Part shown: in pieces, positions 26,144-34,682 of the stretch
Numbering within the stretch: position 1 is the stretch's first letter
Layout of the letters: each line of letters begins with the position of its first letter
Origin: an uncultured Bacteroidales bacterium
GTDB taxonomy: Bacteria > Bacteroidota > Bacteroidia > Bacteroidales > Paludibacteraceae
Direction of reading: 5' to 3'
DNA length: 64,000 nt
Assembly: GCA_902762355.1 (NCBI GenBank)
Contig: CACWNR010000001.1
Span: forward strand, 62,001-126,000
Program-made: the position numbers and the translations under genes
The notes under the pieces: generated by a model
Database searches by the model: none
What the model was told of the DNA's origin: nothing
Seen by the model: only the letters and a program-made list of their open reading frames with translations

Positions 26144-26953
26144 ATGCCAATAGAAAATATCTACTCGATTGATTTCTTTTACGACTTGCTGTACATCATG
26201 TTTTTGGTGGGCTTAGTCGTTTTTGTATCCCTGTATTTCGTGGACGCCGGCTACGGTAAGATGCGTTCGGAGAAATGGGGACCTGCGATGAATAACAAAG
26301 TAGGATGGTTGCTGATGGAGTGTCCGGTTTTCTTTGTGATGCTGTACCTCTATTTTAAGTCCTTCCCGCTCTATGACGGAGTGACGAAGAATGTGCCGTA
26401 CTGGTTGTTCTTCCTGTTCTTTGAGTTCCATTATTTCCAGCGCTCGTTTGTCTTCCCGTTCATGCTGAAGGGTAACGGCAAGATGCCGGTGGTGATCATG
26501 ATGCTCTCTGTGATCTGGAACCTCATTAACGGTTATATCCAGGGCTACTGGCTCTTCCATCTTGCGCCGCAGTACTATCCGGATCTCTACACCTCGTCGT
26601 GGGTAACGAGTCCGCAGTTCATCATCGGTACGATTATTTTCTTCACGGGTTGGGTAATCAACATGCACTCGGATCATGTGATTCGTCACTTGCGTAAACC
26701 GGGCGATACCAACCATTACCTGCCCAAGAAAGGCATGTACAAATACGTCACGAGTGCGAACTATCTGGGTGAGATCACCGAGTGGCTCGGCTTTGCTATC
26801 CTCACCTGGTCGCTGGCTGGACTGCTGTTCTTCTGGTTCAGCTGCTGTAATCTCGTGCCGCGTGCGCACTCGATCTACCTCAAGTACGAACAGGAGTTCC
26901 CCGATGAGTTCGATCGTAAGAAACTCAAACGAATCATACCGTTTATTTACTAA
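26144..26953 (+). CDS. Steroid 5-alpha-reductase family protein
   Basis: A 269-residue membrane protein with about six helices. The C-terminal third carries the signature of 3-oxo-5-alpha-steroid 4-dehydrogenases: YLPKKGMYKYVTSANYLGEITEWLGFAIL and VPRAHSIYLKYEQEFPDEF, which bind NADPH. Enzymes of this family reduce the C4-C5 double bond of 3-oxo-steroids to the 5-alpha (allo) product. The two genes that follow, an old-yellow-enzyme reductase and a short-chain dehydrogenase, reproduce the trio reported for isoallo-bile-acid formation in gut Bacteroidetes. Substrate use here is inferred. Confidence 0.88.
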   Translation: MPIENIYSIDFFYDLLYIMFLVGLVVFVSLYFVDAGYGKMRSEKWGPAMNNKVGWLLMECPVFFVMLYLYFKSFPLYDGVTKNVPYWLFFLFFEFHYFQRSFVFPFMLKGNGKMPVVIMMLSVIWNLINGYIQGYWLFHLAPQYYPDLYTSSWVTSPQFIIGTIIFFTGWVINMHSDHVIRHLRKPGDTNHYLPKKGMYKYVTSANYLGEITEWLGFAILTWSLAGLLFFWFSCCNLVPRAHSIYLKYEQEFPDEFDRKKLKRIIPFIY

Positions 26954-26986
26954 ATCATAAATCAAAAATTTGAAATCAAAAATGAA
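26952..26986. repeat. 7-base tandem array, unit AAATCAA
   Basis: Five units in exact phase (AAATCAT, AAATCAA, AAATTTG, AAATCAA, AAATGAA). The last unit contains the start codon of the next gene and the first overlaps the previous stop codon, so the array makes up the whole junction. Confidence 0.88.
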
Positions 26987-28262
26987 CAATAATAAATTGT
27001 TCTCCCCCTACAAGTTAGGACCTATCACGCTGCGGAATCGTATTATCCGCAGCGCTGCTTTTGAGAATATGGCGCGCGCGAATGCGCCTACCAAAGAGTT
27101 ACAAGACTATCACGTGTCCGTAGCGCACGGAGGCGTAGGTATGACCACCGTTGCCTATTGTGCAGTTGATCTGACCGGTGTATCTTTTGATGGACAACTC
27201 TATGTGCGTCCGGAGATCATTCCCGATATGAAGAAGATGACCGATGCCATCCATAAAGAGGGCGCAAAAGCATCTATTCAGTTGGGACACTGCGGAAATA
27301 TGACCCATATGTCCACCTGTCATTGTATCCCCGTGAGTGCCGACACGTGGTTCAATCTCTACAGTCCGACGATCCATCGTCGCCTCAAAGTGTCGGAGAT
27401 CAAGACCATCGTGAAGCATTTCGGTGAGGCGGTGGATTTCGCCCGTGAGTGCGGGTTTGACTGCGTGGAGATCCATGCAGGTCACGCATACCTCATCTCG
27501 CAGTTTATTGCCCGTCGTACCAACCATCGTCATGATGAATACGGAGGCTCTTTCGAGAACCGTGTACGCTTCATGAATGAGGTGCTCGACGAGGTGATGG
27601 CCCATGCCAAGGACGACATGGCCGTAGTGGTCAAGACCAATATGTGGGACGACTGCTGGCAAGGCGTGTCCATCGAAGAAGGACTGCAAGTAGCTCGTGA
27701 GATCGCGAAGCATAAAGTCCACGGTATCGTGCTCTCCGGCGGAACGGTGAGCCGTAGCCCCATGACCATCCTCGGTGGGGCCATGCCGATCAAAACGCTG
27801 GCGCATTACATGCCGATGAAAACACTCTGGTGGCTCAAAGCAGCTCTCCATATACCGTACGTAGGAGCTATCATGACCCCGACCGTGCCGTTCAAGGAAC
27901 TGTACTTCATGGACAAAGCGAAGTATTTCCAAGAGCAACTCAAGGACATCGATATCCCGCTGATCTATGTGGGCGGTGTACAGAGCGGCGATAACTGTCA
28001 GCAGATCATGGACGAAGGTTTCGAACTTTTCCAGATAGCCCACGTGCTTATCAAGGATCCGGACTTCGTCAAACATGTGCAGGAGAACCCGCACTATAAT
28101 GCCGGTTGCAAGCGCTCCAACTACTGCGTAGGTCGTATGTACTCCAAGCAGATGAAATGCCACGAGTGCGTAGAACGCGACGGCGAGCTGATACCGAATA
28201 ATATCCAACGTGAAATCGTCAAATTAGAGAAAGATGCTAGCATTAGTAACGGGCGCAAGTAG
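26982..28262 (+). CDS. Old-yellow-enzyme family flavin reductase (candidate steroid 5-beta-reductase)
   Basis: The ATG at 26982 gives 426 residues; a TTG four codons upstream is less likely. The FMN TIM barrel is clear: SPYKLGPITLRNRIIRSA, the IHAGHAYLISQF active-site segment with its His pair, and DEYGGSFENRVRF. The C-terminal end has four cysteines (CKRSNYC and CHEC) placed like the iron-sulfur ligands of BaiCD-type enzymes, but the FAD/NAD half of BaiCD is absent. Relatives reduce the C4-C5 double bond of 3-oxo-steroids to the 5-beta product. It overlaps the next gene by 29 bases. Confidence 0.85.
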   Translation: MNNNKLFSPYKLGPITLRNRIIRSAAFENMARANAPTKELQDYHVSVAHGGVGMTTVAYCAVDLTGVSFDGQLYVRPEIIPDMKKMTDAIHKEGAKASIQLGHCGNMTHMSTCHCIPVSADTWFNLYSPTIHRRLKVSEIKTIVKHFGEAVDFARECGFDCVEIHAGHAYLISQFIARRTNHRHDEYGGSFENRVRFMNEVLDEVMAHAKDDMAVVVKTNMWDDCWQGVSIEEGLQVAREIAKHKVHGIVLSGGTVSRSPMTILGGAMPIKTLAHYMPMKTLWWLKAALHIPYVGAIMTPTVPFKELYFMDKAKYFQEQLKDIDIPLIYVGGVQSGDNCQQIMDEGFELFQIAHVLIKDPDFVKHVQENPHYNAGCKRSNYCVGRMYSKQMKCHECVERDGELIPNNIQREIVKLEKDASISNGRK

Positions 28263-29061
28263 CGGTATCGGTCTGCAGTACGCCACGCAACTCGCGCGGG
28301 ACTATCACTGCGATTTGCTGTTGGTCAGTAACCAGCAGAAGGAACTCGACGAGGTAGCCAAAGACCTCGCTCAGAAATACAACGTCAAGACCGTAGCACA
28401 TTTTGCAGACCTCAGTCTGAGCGATGCGGCAGAGAACCTGCACGACTGGTGTGTCAAAGAAGGGTTTGTCATCGACATCCTCATCAATAACGCCGGTGTA
28501 TTCTTTTTCAATCCTTACTGCGAGACCTCGATGAAGCGTATCGAGTTGATGCTGCAGTTGCATGTGATGACGGTGGCTAAGCTCACGCGGCTCTTTGCGG
28601 CCGACATGTGCCAACGGGAACTGACGGAAGAGGAAGCTCGTTCACGCATCTGCGGGCATAAGCGTATGCGCGGGTATATATTAAATATGAGTAGTATGTC
28701 AGCTTGGATGGCGATGCCGGGTATTCAGACCTACAATGCCACGAAATCCTTCATCTATAATTTCTCGAAGTCTATCTGGTACGAACTCAAGCCGCAGAAC
28801 GTCGGAATTACGGTCATGGCACCAGGTGCAGTGGACACAGGTCTGTTCGGTCTGGCGCCGAACCTCCGTAAACTGGCAGTGGCGCTGACGGTTTCCATTC
28901 CGCCGGAGAAACTGGTTAAACGTGCGCTCAAGAAAATGTTCCGCAATAAGAAAGCGGACACGCCGGGATTCATCAACTGGCTCTCCACGCCGCTCCTCAA
29001 GCATACACCCGACTGGATGCTCTTCTTCGCGCAGAAGAAACTCAAACAGTTTATGAAGTAA
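28234..29061 (+). CDS. Short-chain dehydrogenase/reductase (candidate hydroxysteroid dehydrogenase)
   Basis: A 275-residue classical SDR. TGASSGIG (6-13) binds the cofactor, NNAG lies near 87, and the catalytic Ser (NMSSMSAW) and YNATK motif follow. No acidic residue is obvious at the end of strand 2 (LLVSNQQ), which leans towards NADP(H). In the operon context a 3-position hydroxysteroid dehydrogenase is the likely role, interconverting 3-oxo and 3-hydroxy bile acids or steroids. Stereochemistry (3-alpha or 3-beta) cannot be read from the sequence. Confidence 0.85.
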   Translation: MLALVTGASSGIGLQYATQLARDYHCDLLLVSNQQKELDEVAKDLAQKYNVKTVAHFADLSLSDAAENLHDWCVKEGFVIDILINNAGVFFFNPYCETSMKRIELMLQLHVMTVAKLTRLFAADMCQRELTEEEARSRICGHKRMRGYILNMSSMSAWMAMPGIQTYNATKSFIYNFSKSIWYELKPQNVGITVMAPGAVDTGLFGLAPNLRKLAVALTVSIPPEKLVKRALKKMFRNKKADTPGFINWLSTPLLKHTPDWMLFFAQKKLKQFMK

Positions 29062-29062
29062 A

Positions 29063-29089
29063 AAAAATAGCGCCGCTGGCGCTATTTTT
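29063..29089. terminator. Bidirectional terminator after the steroid operon
   Basis: Perfect 12-bp stem AAAAATAGCGCC / GGCGCTATTTTT with a 3-base loop, bordered by A and T runs. It serves the SDR gene on plus and overlaps the end of the S41 protease gene on minus. Confidence 0.88.
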
Positions 29090-30608
29090 GTATCTCTTTC
29101 AACGCTCTCTTCAGTTCGTCATCGAAGCGTAGGTTGTATGCCGATTGACCTTTCTGATAATAATAACGCAGCACGATCTCCGCGCCTAAGAAATGTTGCA
29201 CTTCCTCTTTGTTGCGTGTGATAGCCTCGCGGAAATCCGGTGTCAGTACGGGCTCTAAGGCTTCCAACTGCGCAATCGTTGCCGAGTCAAGGTCTTCGTG
29301 CTTGGCCATCTTGATCATATCCGCGAAGAACTTCGAGGTCTCCGTCTCGTATTTGAACTTCCGCTCGTCCAGGAACGCACAGAAATCGGCAATCATCTCG
29401 TCCGTCACGGTAAAGTCCGGCAGGGCAGCGATGCTGTCATGCAGACGATGGTAATGGGTGGCGTAGTCGAAGAAATAATGGTTGATGTACAGCGTGTAGC
29501 AGATATCCACTTTTGCGCTGTCGTCCATCACGATGTCCGGCATAATACCCACGCCCTGAATACAACTATCGGAGGGCAGGTAGTACTTGCTGGTCGTCAC
29601 TTTGACGTGTCCGCCATGTGCCACCGGGCGTACGTTCTGCACAAGACCCTTACCGAACGTCTTCTGTCCGATGAGTGTTGCGCGACCTAAGTCCTTCAAC
29701 GCACCCGATACGATCTCACTCGCTGAAGCAGAGTTCTTGTCCACCAAGATCACCAACGGAAGGTCTTTGTAACGCGGGGTATTACGGGTTTTATAGACAT
29801 TGTTACTGCGCGCTACCTTACCGCGGGTCTCAACGACCTTGGTGTCCCGATCGATAAACAGGTTGACTATCTGCAGTGCCTCTTCGACGATACCTCCGCC
29901 GTTACCGCGCAAGTCCATCACGAGTGCCCGCGCACCTTGGTTATAGTAGAGCTCGTCCAGTGCATTGGTGAACGCCTGTGCCGATCCTTCGGTGAATTCC
30001 GCGAAAGCGATATAACCGATCGGGTAGGGAAGGGAGTCGGCCACCAACGTGGTAGCGTAACTAACCGGCTCCAGATGGATATCCTCGCGCACGATGGACA
30101 CCTTAAACGGTTTCTCTACACCCTCGCGCTCGATCTCCAGCACGACTGTCGTACCCGGTTCTCCGCGCAGGTTATTGCTAACTTCGCTCACCGTCAGACC
30201 TTTGGTCTTCTTGCCGTCCACCGACAGGATCTTATCGCCCGCCAGAATGCCGGCAAGTTGAGCAGGTTTGCCCTCATAGGGATTAACTGCATAGGTCGCC
30301 CCATCGCGTTGCTGGATGATAGAACCGATACCTCCGTACTTGCCCTGCGTGAGCATACGCAGATCCTTGTCCTGTTTCTTGGAGTAATAGACGGTGTACG
30401 GGTCGATCTTACGCAGCATCGCACCGATCGCAGCCTCCGTCAACACCTCGTAGTTGAGTGTATCCACGTAGTTGACATCGACCTGACGCATCACGTCCGC
30501 GAAGATGTCGATCACCTCCGCGGCACGGGTCGTGGGTTGCTGCGCCGGAACGTGTAAACTAACGCAGAGTATTAGGAACAAACTCGCTAACGTTCTTTCC
30601 ATATGCAT
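29082..30608 (-). CDS. S41 C-terminal-processing peptidase
   Basis: A 508-residue exported protease (506 if the second ATG, MERTLASL, is used). After a signal peptide (to about PAQQ) come an N-terminal helical segment, a PDZ domain (about 90-170, GILAGDKILSVDG) and the S41 core. The nucleophile lies in KNSASASE (291-298) and the catalytic Lys is in TFGKG (about 320). Periplasmic CTPs trim or degrade envelope proteins. It follows coaD with a 50-base overlap. Confidence 0.92.
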   Translation of the reverse strand: MHMERTLASLFLILCVSLHVPAQQPTTRAAEVIDIFADVMRQVDVNYVDTLNYEVLTEAAIGAMLRKIDPYTVYYSKKQDKDLRMLTQGKYGGIGSIIQQRDGATYAVNPYEGKPAQLAGILAGDKILSVDGKKTKGLTVSEVSNNLRGEPGTTVVLEIEREGVEKPFKVSIVREDIHLEPVSYATTLVADSLPYPIGYIAFAEFTEGSAQAFTNALDELYYNQGARALVMDLRGNGGGIVEEALQIVNLFIDRDTKVVETRGKVARSNNVYKTRNTPRYKDLPLVILVDKNSASASEIVSGALKDLGRATLIGQKTFGKGLVQNVRPVAHGGHVKVTTSKYYLPSDSCIQGVGIMPDIVMDDSAKVDICYTLYINHYFFDYATHYHRLHDSIAALPDFTVTDEMIADFCAFLDERKFKYETETSKFFADMIKMAKHEDLDSATIAQLEALEPVLTPDFREAITRNKEEVQHFLGAEIVLRYYYQKGQSAYNLRFDDELKRALKEIQK

Positions 30609-31008
30609 ACAAATCGCGTACTAAGGTCGAAGAGATATGTGCGTATTCGGGACGGGTATAGAGGATGATTGTCTCTACGCCACCGAGTTGTTTATTGGCC
30701 TCGGCCATGTTTCGCTCGTATTCGAAATCCTCCACGCAACGGATACCGCGTAAGATAAACGGAGCCTCTTGCTCTTTCGCGAAATCAACCGTCAGACAAT
30801 CGTAGATAGCTACTTTCACACGCGGTTCATCGGCGAAGATCTTTTTGATCGCTTCTTCGCGCTCGCGGATGGGGAAGGTCTCACGTTTCGTACTGTTACG
30901 ACCAATACCGATCACAATCTCATCAAATAACTCCAGGCCACGCTTTACAATGTCGTAGTGGCCTACGGTAAACGGGTCAAACGAGCCCGGGAATATTGCT
31001 TTTTTCAT
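30559..31008 (-). CDS. coaD: Pantetheine-phosphate adenylyltransferase
   Basis: A 149-residue enzyme making dephospho-CoA. FPGSFDPFTVGHYDIVKRG holds the TxGH nucleotide motif, RNSTKRETF follows, and ISSTLVRDL is the KMSKS-like loop. The length is normal. It overlaps both neighbours (32 bases with the acyltransferase, 50 with the protease), so the five genes from prfB down are probably one messenger. Confidence 0.96.
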   Translation of the reverse strand: MKKAIFPGSFDPFTVGHYDIVKRGLELFDEIVIGIGRNSTKRETFPIREREEAIKKIFADEPRVKVAIYDCLTVDFAKEQEAPFILRGIRCVEDFEYERNMAEANKQLGGVETIILYTRPEYAHISSTLVRDLYAYGKNVSEFVPNTLR

Positions 31009-32020
31009 AATACTTTACACTCTTTTGGTGGTTTAAAACCGGATTCTCATACATCTCGTGAATCCGTTCGCTTAAAAATTTCTCATCTTTATTCGGGATG
31101 TCAATCTTCGCCAAACGACTCTGCAGATAGTCCTCAAAATCTGTGCCACGCTTGAAGATCTCGTAACCTTGGAAGATATGTTGGTCAATGATAAAGCACA
31201 GATGCTCGATCTGGTCTTTGATCGGCAGTCCCTTGTAATACGGGAATTTCTCCAACATCCGGTCGATGTCGTGATTGATGCTCGGTGTGAGACGATAGAC
31301 CACGCGACCTTTCCAACCCTCGATGCCCGTACGCATGGACTCGACATCATCTTTCGCCCGTTTGCGCCAACGCGGGTTGTCGCGCTTGAGTTGCATCTCA
31401 CGTGCCTTCAGGTAATCGCACGGGTCGTACTCATACGAGATACTAACGGGGCAAATGTTGAGCGTTTTGACGTAGTCAAAGAACTCCTCTACAGGACGAT
31501 GCTGCTGCTCAAAATCGATGGTCAACATGTGTAGTACCGCCGGTTGGGTGGTGTCGTTACTGTCCTTGGCGCGACCCTCGCGTTGAGCCAACCAGATGGA
31601 CTTGCCCTGCTGGCGCAGATGACCAATATACGCACTCAACACCTTCGCGTTCTCCAACTGCGCGTGGGCGCCAGCACCGCGTTTGACCACAAAACAACGG
31701 TTGAAACGAACGAATAGTTCGATCCACTTGTAGGCAAACAGATTGTTTCCAATACCGATGAACGGACGAATGAAATAACGGCAGCGCAACAGCAGTGACA
31801 GCCATGCCGAGTCCATCACGATATCGCGGTGGTTGGTCATGAAAAACGCACCGTGCTGGATATCCTGCTCGATTTGCTTGCGGTCGCCCAGATAGTCCAG
31901 CTTAATGCCCTTGGTCGTGCGCTTGGCCAAGATCCACAATGCCGGAAAATTGATCAGAAAATCGCAGATGACCAACAACCATCCCACGCGATAAGCCCGT
32001 ATGTCTTTGAATTTATTCAT
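30977..32020 (-). CDS. PlsB/PlsC-superfamily acyltransferase
   Basis: A 347-residue protein. FFMTNHRDIVMDSAWLSLLL carries the catalytic His, here with HX5D spacing to the Asp, followed by RCFVVKRG and WLAQREGRAKD, the counterpart of the EGGRSR-type substrate loop of glycerol-3-phosphate acyltransferases. It probably makes lysophosphatidic acid or a related lipid at the inner membrane. The whole chain is acyltransferase domain plus a charged helical tail. It overlaps the IMPACT gene by 8 bases. Confidence 0.83.
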   Translation of the reverse strand: MNKFKDIRAYRVGWLLVICDFLINFPALWILAKRTTKGIKLDYLGDRKQIEQDIQHGAFFMTNHRDIVMDSAWLSLLLRCRYFIRPFIGIGNNLFAYKWIELFVRFNRCFVVKRGAGAHAQLENAKVLSAYIGHLRQQGKSIWLAQREGRAKDSNDTTQPAVLHMLTIDFEQQHRPVEEFFDYVKTLNICPVSISYEYDPCDYLKAREMQLKRDNPRWRKRAKDDVESMRTGIEGWKGRVVYRLTPSINHDIDRMLEKFPYYKGLPIKDQIEHLCFIIDQHIFQGYEIFKRGTDFEDYLQSRLAKIDIPNKDEKFLSERIHEMYENPVLNHQKSVKYYEKSNIPGLV

Positions 32021-32366
32021 AGTTCTCTAATGCTGCTTTGCTTGCTTCGCGATAGGCAACCATTAGTCCGCCGGTGCCTAATAATGTGCCGCCGAAATAA
32101 CGTACGACCACCACCAGTATATTGTCCAGATTTCGGGCATCGATGGAGCGGAGTATAGGTGCACCTGCCGTACCGTGCGGTTCACCGTCATCTTTCGTTC
32201 GCCAGAGGTTCGGTCCCAGACGGTAGGCGTAGCACACATGCCGTGCATCGTGGTATTTCTTCTTGTACCACGCTACCCGTGCCTTCGCTTCGTCCTCGTC
32301 CTTGATCGGCTCTGCGAATCCCAAGAACTTCGACCCTCTGTCCTTATAGATGCCTTCTGCTGCCAT
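32013..32366 (-). CDS. IMPACT/YigZ-family protein, N-terminal domain only
   Basis: A 117-residue protein containing the IMPACT fold marks DRGSKFLGFAEP, YHDARHVCYAYRLG, DDGEPHGTAGAPIL and VVRYFGGTLLGTGGL. YigZ proteins are usually about 200 residues with a second ferredoxin-like domain; here the frame stops after ALENYE and no leftover of the second domain was seen. The start overlaps the prfB stop as TAATG. IMPACT proteins touch translation control in eukaryotes; the bacterial role is unclear. Confidence 0.85.
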   Translation of the reverse strand: MAAEGIYKDRGSKFLGFAEPIKDEDEAKARVAWYKKKYHDARHVCYAYRLGPNLWRTKDDGEPHGTAGAPILRSIDARNLDNILVVVVRYFGGTLLGTGGLMVAYREASKAALENYE

Positions 32367-33472
32367 TAATCCGGAAATTCCATGAGGTATGCTTTGATGA
32401 ACGCATCGATATCGCCATCCATCACGGCATTGACATTACTCGTCTGATAGTTTGTGCGGTGATCCTTCACGCGGCGGTCGTCGAACACGTACGAGCGGAT
32501 CTGCGAACCCCATTCAATCTTCTTCTTGCCCGCCTCTACTTTTGCCTGCGCCTGACGACGTTTCTCGAGCTCGAGTTCATACAACTGCGAGCGCAAGTGC
32601 CGTAAGGCATTCTCGCGGTTCTTCGGCTGGTCACGCGTCTCCGTGTTCTCGATAACGATCTCGTCCGGCTGGCCGGTCAAGGGGTTGACGAACTTATAAT
32701 GCAGACGTACACCGGACTCGACCTTGTTGACGTTCTGTCCTCCTGCACCCGAAGAACGGAAGGTGTCCCAACTGATACCTGCGGGGTTAACCTCCACCTC
32801 AATCGTGTCATCGATGAGGGGCACTACGAACACACTCGCGAAACTTGTCATTCGCTTGCCCTGCGCGTTATACGGACTTACACGAACGAGACGATGCACA
32901 CCATTCTCCGATTTCAGATAACCGTACGCCATATCGCCTTCGATATTGAACGTCACGGTCTTGATACCCGCCTCGTCACCTTCCTGCAGGTTCTCGATCG
33001 TCACCTTGTAATCGTGTTTCTCGCAGTATCGCATGTACATACGCATCAACTGCTCCGCCCAGTCTTGTGCTTCCGTTCCGCCTGCGCCCGATACGATCTT
33101 GAGTACCGCCGGCATCTGGTCTTCTTCGTGCGAGAGCATGTTCTTCATCTCCAGGTCTTCAACCTCACCCAAGGCTTTGGCATATGCCTGATCCACCTCT
33201 TCTTCGGTCACGAGTTCCTCTTTGTAATAGTCGAATGCCAGCGCCAACTCCTCCACGGCAGCGCGAACACCTTCGTAGCCTTCTATCCAGCGTTTGATGC
33301 CCTTCACCTTGCGCATCTGCGCCTCGGCTGCCTTGGCATCGTCCCAGAATCCCGGCGCCTGCGTATGCAGTTCTTCTTCCTCCAACTGAATACGCTTCTC
33401 GTCGATCTGCAGGTATGCCTTCAGCTTTTCCGCCCGCTGCTGTACATCCTTCAATTGTTCTATCGTTATCAT
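32366..33472 (-). CDS. prfB: Peptide chain release factor 2
   Basis: The start MITIEQLKDV gives 368 residues; the frame runs further upstream but crosses the promoter. RSSGAGGQNVNKVESG contains the GGQ loop that triggers peptide release, and RVSPYNAQGKRMTSF holds the stop-codon reading tripeptide as SPY. RF2 reads UGA and UAA. The programmed +1 frameshift with an in-frame UGA near codon 26, which autoregulates many prfB genes, is absent: the frame is open through LKAYLQIDEK. It heads a five-gene operon. Confidence 0.96.
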   Translation of the reverse strand: MITIEQLKDVQQRAEKLKAYLQIDEKRIQLEEEELHTQAPGFWDDAKAAEAQMRKVKGIKRWIEGYEGVRAAVEELALAFDYYKEELVTEEEVDQAYAKALGEVEDLEMKNMLSHEEDQMPAVLKIVSGAGGTEAQDWAEQLMRMYMRYCEKHDYKVTIENLQEGDEAGIKTVTFNIEGDMAYGYLKSENGVHRLVRVSPYNAQGKRMTSFASVFVVPLIDDTIEVEVNPAGISWDTFRSSGAGGQNVNKVESGVRLHYKFVNPLTGQPDEIVIENTETRDQPKNRENALRHLRSQLYELELEKRRQAQAKVEAGKKKIEWGSQIRSYVFDDRRVKDHRTNYQTSNVNAVMDGDIDAFIKAYLMEFPD

Positions 33473-33504
33473 AAGCCTATATTTTGCCAATATAAAATCG
33501 GGTG

Positions 33505-33535
33505 CAAAGGTACAAAATTTAAATGAGATATGCAA
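33505..33535 (-). promoter_or_regulatory. prfB operon promoter
   Basis: On the minus strand, TTG (33535-33533), a 20-base spacer and TACCTTTG (33512-33505). Confidence 0.78.
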
Positions 33536-33545
33536 GAAAAGAAAC

Positions 33546-33598
33546 AAAAAAACGACTCAGATGGTCGCTTTTCTGTATATATTAACCGTTTTACGGTT
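33546..33598 (-). terminator. Probable terminator at the end of the dcw cluster
   Basis: Two hairpins follow or touch the murG stop: AACCGT/ACGGTT around TTT (33584-33598) and CGAC/GTCG (33553-33567) extended by A-T pairs, with a run of Ts on the minus strand at 33552-33546. The second has terminator form but a short GC stem. The prfB promoter lies just beyond. Confidence 0.6.
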
Positions 33599-34670
33599 AC
33601 CGTTGTGCTAACTTGATGACTTCTTCGGCGATGCGGCGTGCAGAGTCCGTTTGGGCGAGTTGAAGGATATTGGTATGCAATTGCTTCAGTCGCTTGTCGT
33701 CTTGGATGAGCTCCAGGGCGGTGGGCACGAGTTGTGCGGCGGCGTCGGCATCACGCACGAGGACGGCGGCGTCTTTGTTGACGAGCGCCAAGGCGTTATG
33801 GGTCTGATGGTCCTCGGCGACGTTGGGCGAAGGCACCAGAATGGCGGGCTTACCCAGCAGACAGAGTTCACTGATAGAAGATGCACCGGCACGGGAGATG
33901 ACCAAATCCGCATTCGCGTATCTGTCCGGCATGTCCGATAGAAATTCTCGAATTTCTATATTGGTGATTGGTGATTGTTGATTGTTGATTCGGTCCATGA
34001 TGCCTTTATAATAGACCTTACCGGTTTGCCAGACGACGTTAATGCCGGCTTTCTGCAAGTCGGGCAGACCGGCGAGTATAGCCTCGTTGATGGTACGAGC
34101 ACCGAGCGAGCCGCCTATTATCAGGAGATTTTTGATTTTTGATTTTTGATTTTTGATTCCTGAAGTTAGATTCTGGCGGACGGGATTGCCGGTGAGGATG
34201 ATCTTGTCCTTGGGGAAGAAGCGCTCCATGCCTTCGTATGCCACGCAGATCTTCGATGCTTTGTCCTTGAGAATCTTATTGGTGACGCCGGCGAATCCGT
34301 TCTGCTCCTGGAGCAGGATAGGAATGCCCATGTTAGCCGCTGCCCACATGGCTGCACCGGAGGCGTAACCGCCGACACCGACACCGACATCCGGACGGAA
34401 GTCACGGATGATCTTCTTTACTTGTCGAATGGACTTATACAGATCGATGAGTACGGAGACGTTCTTCCACGACTGGGCACGGTTGAAGCCCCGGACGGGC
34501 AGTCCGATGATCTTATAACCCGCTTGCGGGACGCGCTCCATCTCCATACGCCCGAGGGCACCGATGAAGAGGATGTCCGCTTCGGGATCGAGTTCTTTCA
34601 ATGCGTTTGCAATAGATACGGCGGGAAAAATATGACCGCCCGTACCTCCTCCTGAGATTAAATATTTCAT
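33597..34670 (-). CDS. murG: UDP-GlcNAc:lipid I N-acetylglucosaminyltransferase
   Basis: A 357-residue GT28 enzyme that makes lipid II on the inner face of the membrane. ISGGGTGGHIFPA (6-18) contacts lipid I, LLIIGGSLGARTINEAI opens the nucleotide-sugar domain, and VISRAGASSISEL and PSPNVAEDHQTHNA form the UDP-GlcNAc site. Two 7-base arrays sit inside it: one replaces the linker before LLIIGG (GIKNQKSKIKN), the other codes NNQQSPITN. It is the last dcw gene before the terminator; murC does not follow. Confidence 0.96.
   Translation of the reverse strand: MKYLISGGGTGGHIFPAVSIANALKELDPEADILFIGALGRMEMERVPQAGYKIIGLPVRGFNRAQSWKNVSVLIDLYKSIRQVKKIIRDFRPDVGVGVGGYASGAAMWAAANMGIPILLQEQNGFAGVTNKILKDKASKICVAYEGMERFFPKDKIILTGNPVRQNLTSGIKNQKSKIKNLLIIGGSLGARTINEAILAGLPDLQKAGINVVWQTGKVYYKGIMDRINNQQSPITNIEIREFLSDMPDRYANADLVISRAGASSISELCLLGKPAILVPSPNVAEDHQTHNALALVNKDAAVLVRDADAAAQLVPTALELIQDDKRLKQLHTNILQLAQTDSARRIAEEVIKLAQR
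33938..33959. repeat. Palindrome inside murG
   Basis: ATAGAAATTC and GAATTTCTAT are perfect 10-base inverted arms around TC, coding for IEIREF. It abuts the 7-base array at 33961. Confidence 0.6.
33961..33988. repeat. 7-base tandem array inside murG, unit TTGGTGA
   Basis: Four units in exact phase: TTGGTGA twice, TTGTTGA twice. It codes a polar linker (NNQQSPITN) in the C-terminal domain. Confidence 0.85.
34127..34161. repeat. 7-base tandem array inside murG, unit GATTTTT
   Basis: Four identical GATTTTT units plus a decayed GATTCCT. It codes SGIKNQKSKIKN at the junction of the two MurG domains. This is the most regular array in the window and so perhaps the youngest. Confidence 0.92.
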
Positions 34671-34682
34671 GATGTATGATGG

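Noticed and set aside
27099..28208. 369-codon open frame on the minus strand
   Set aside because: It is fully antisense to the old-yellow-enzyme gene, which has clear FMN-barrel motifs; the peptide is His- and Asp-rich, as shadow frames are.
32366..33547. Longer prfB reading frame starting at 33547
   Set aside because: The extra N-terminal residues lie over the promoter and do not match the family; MITIEQLKDV is the conserved start.
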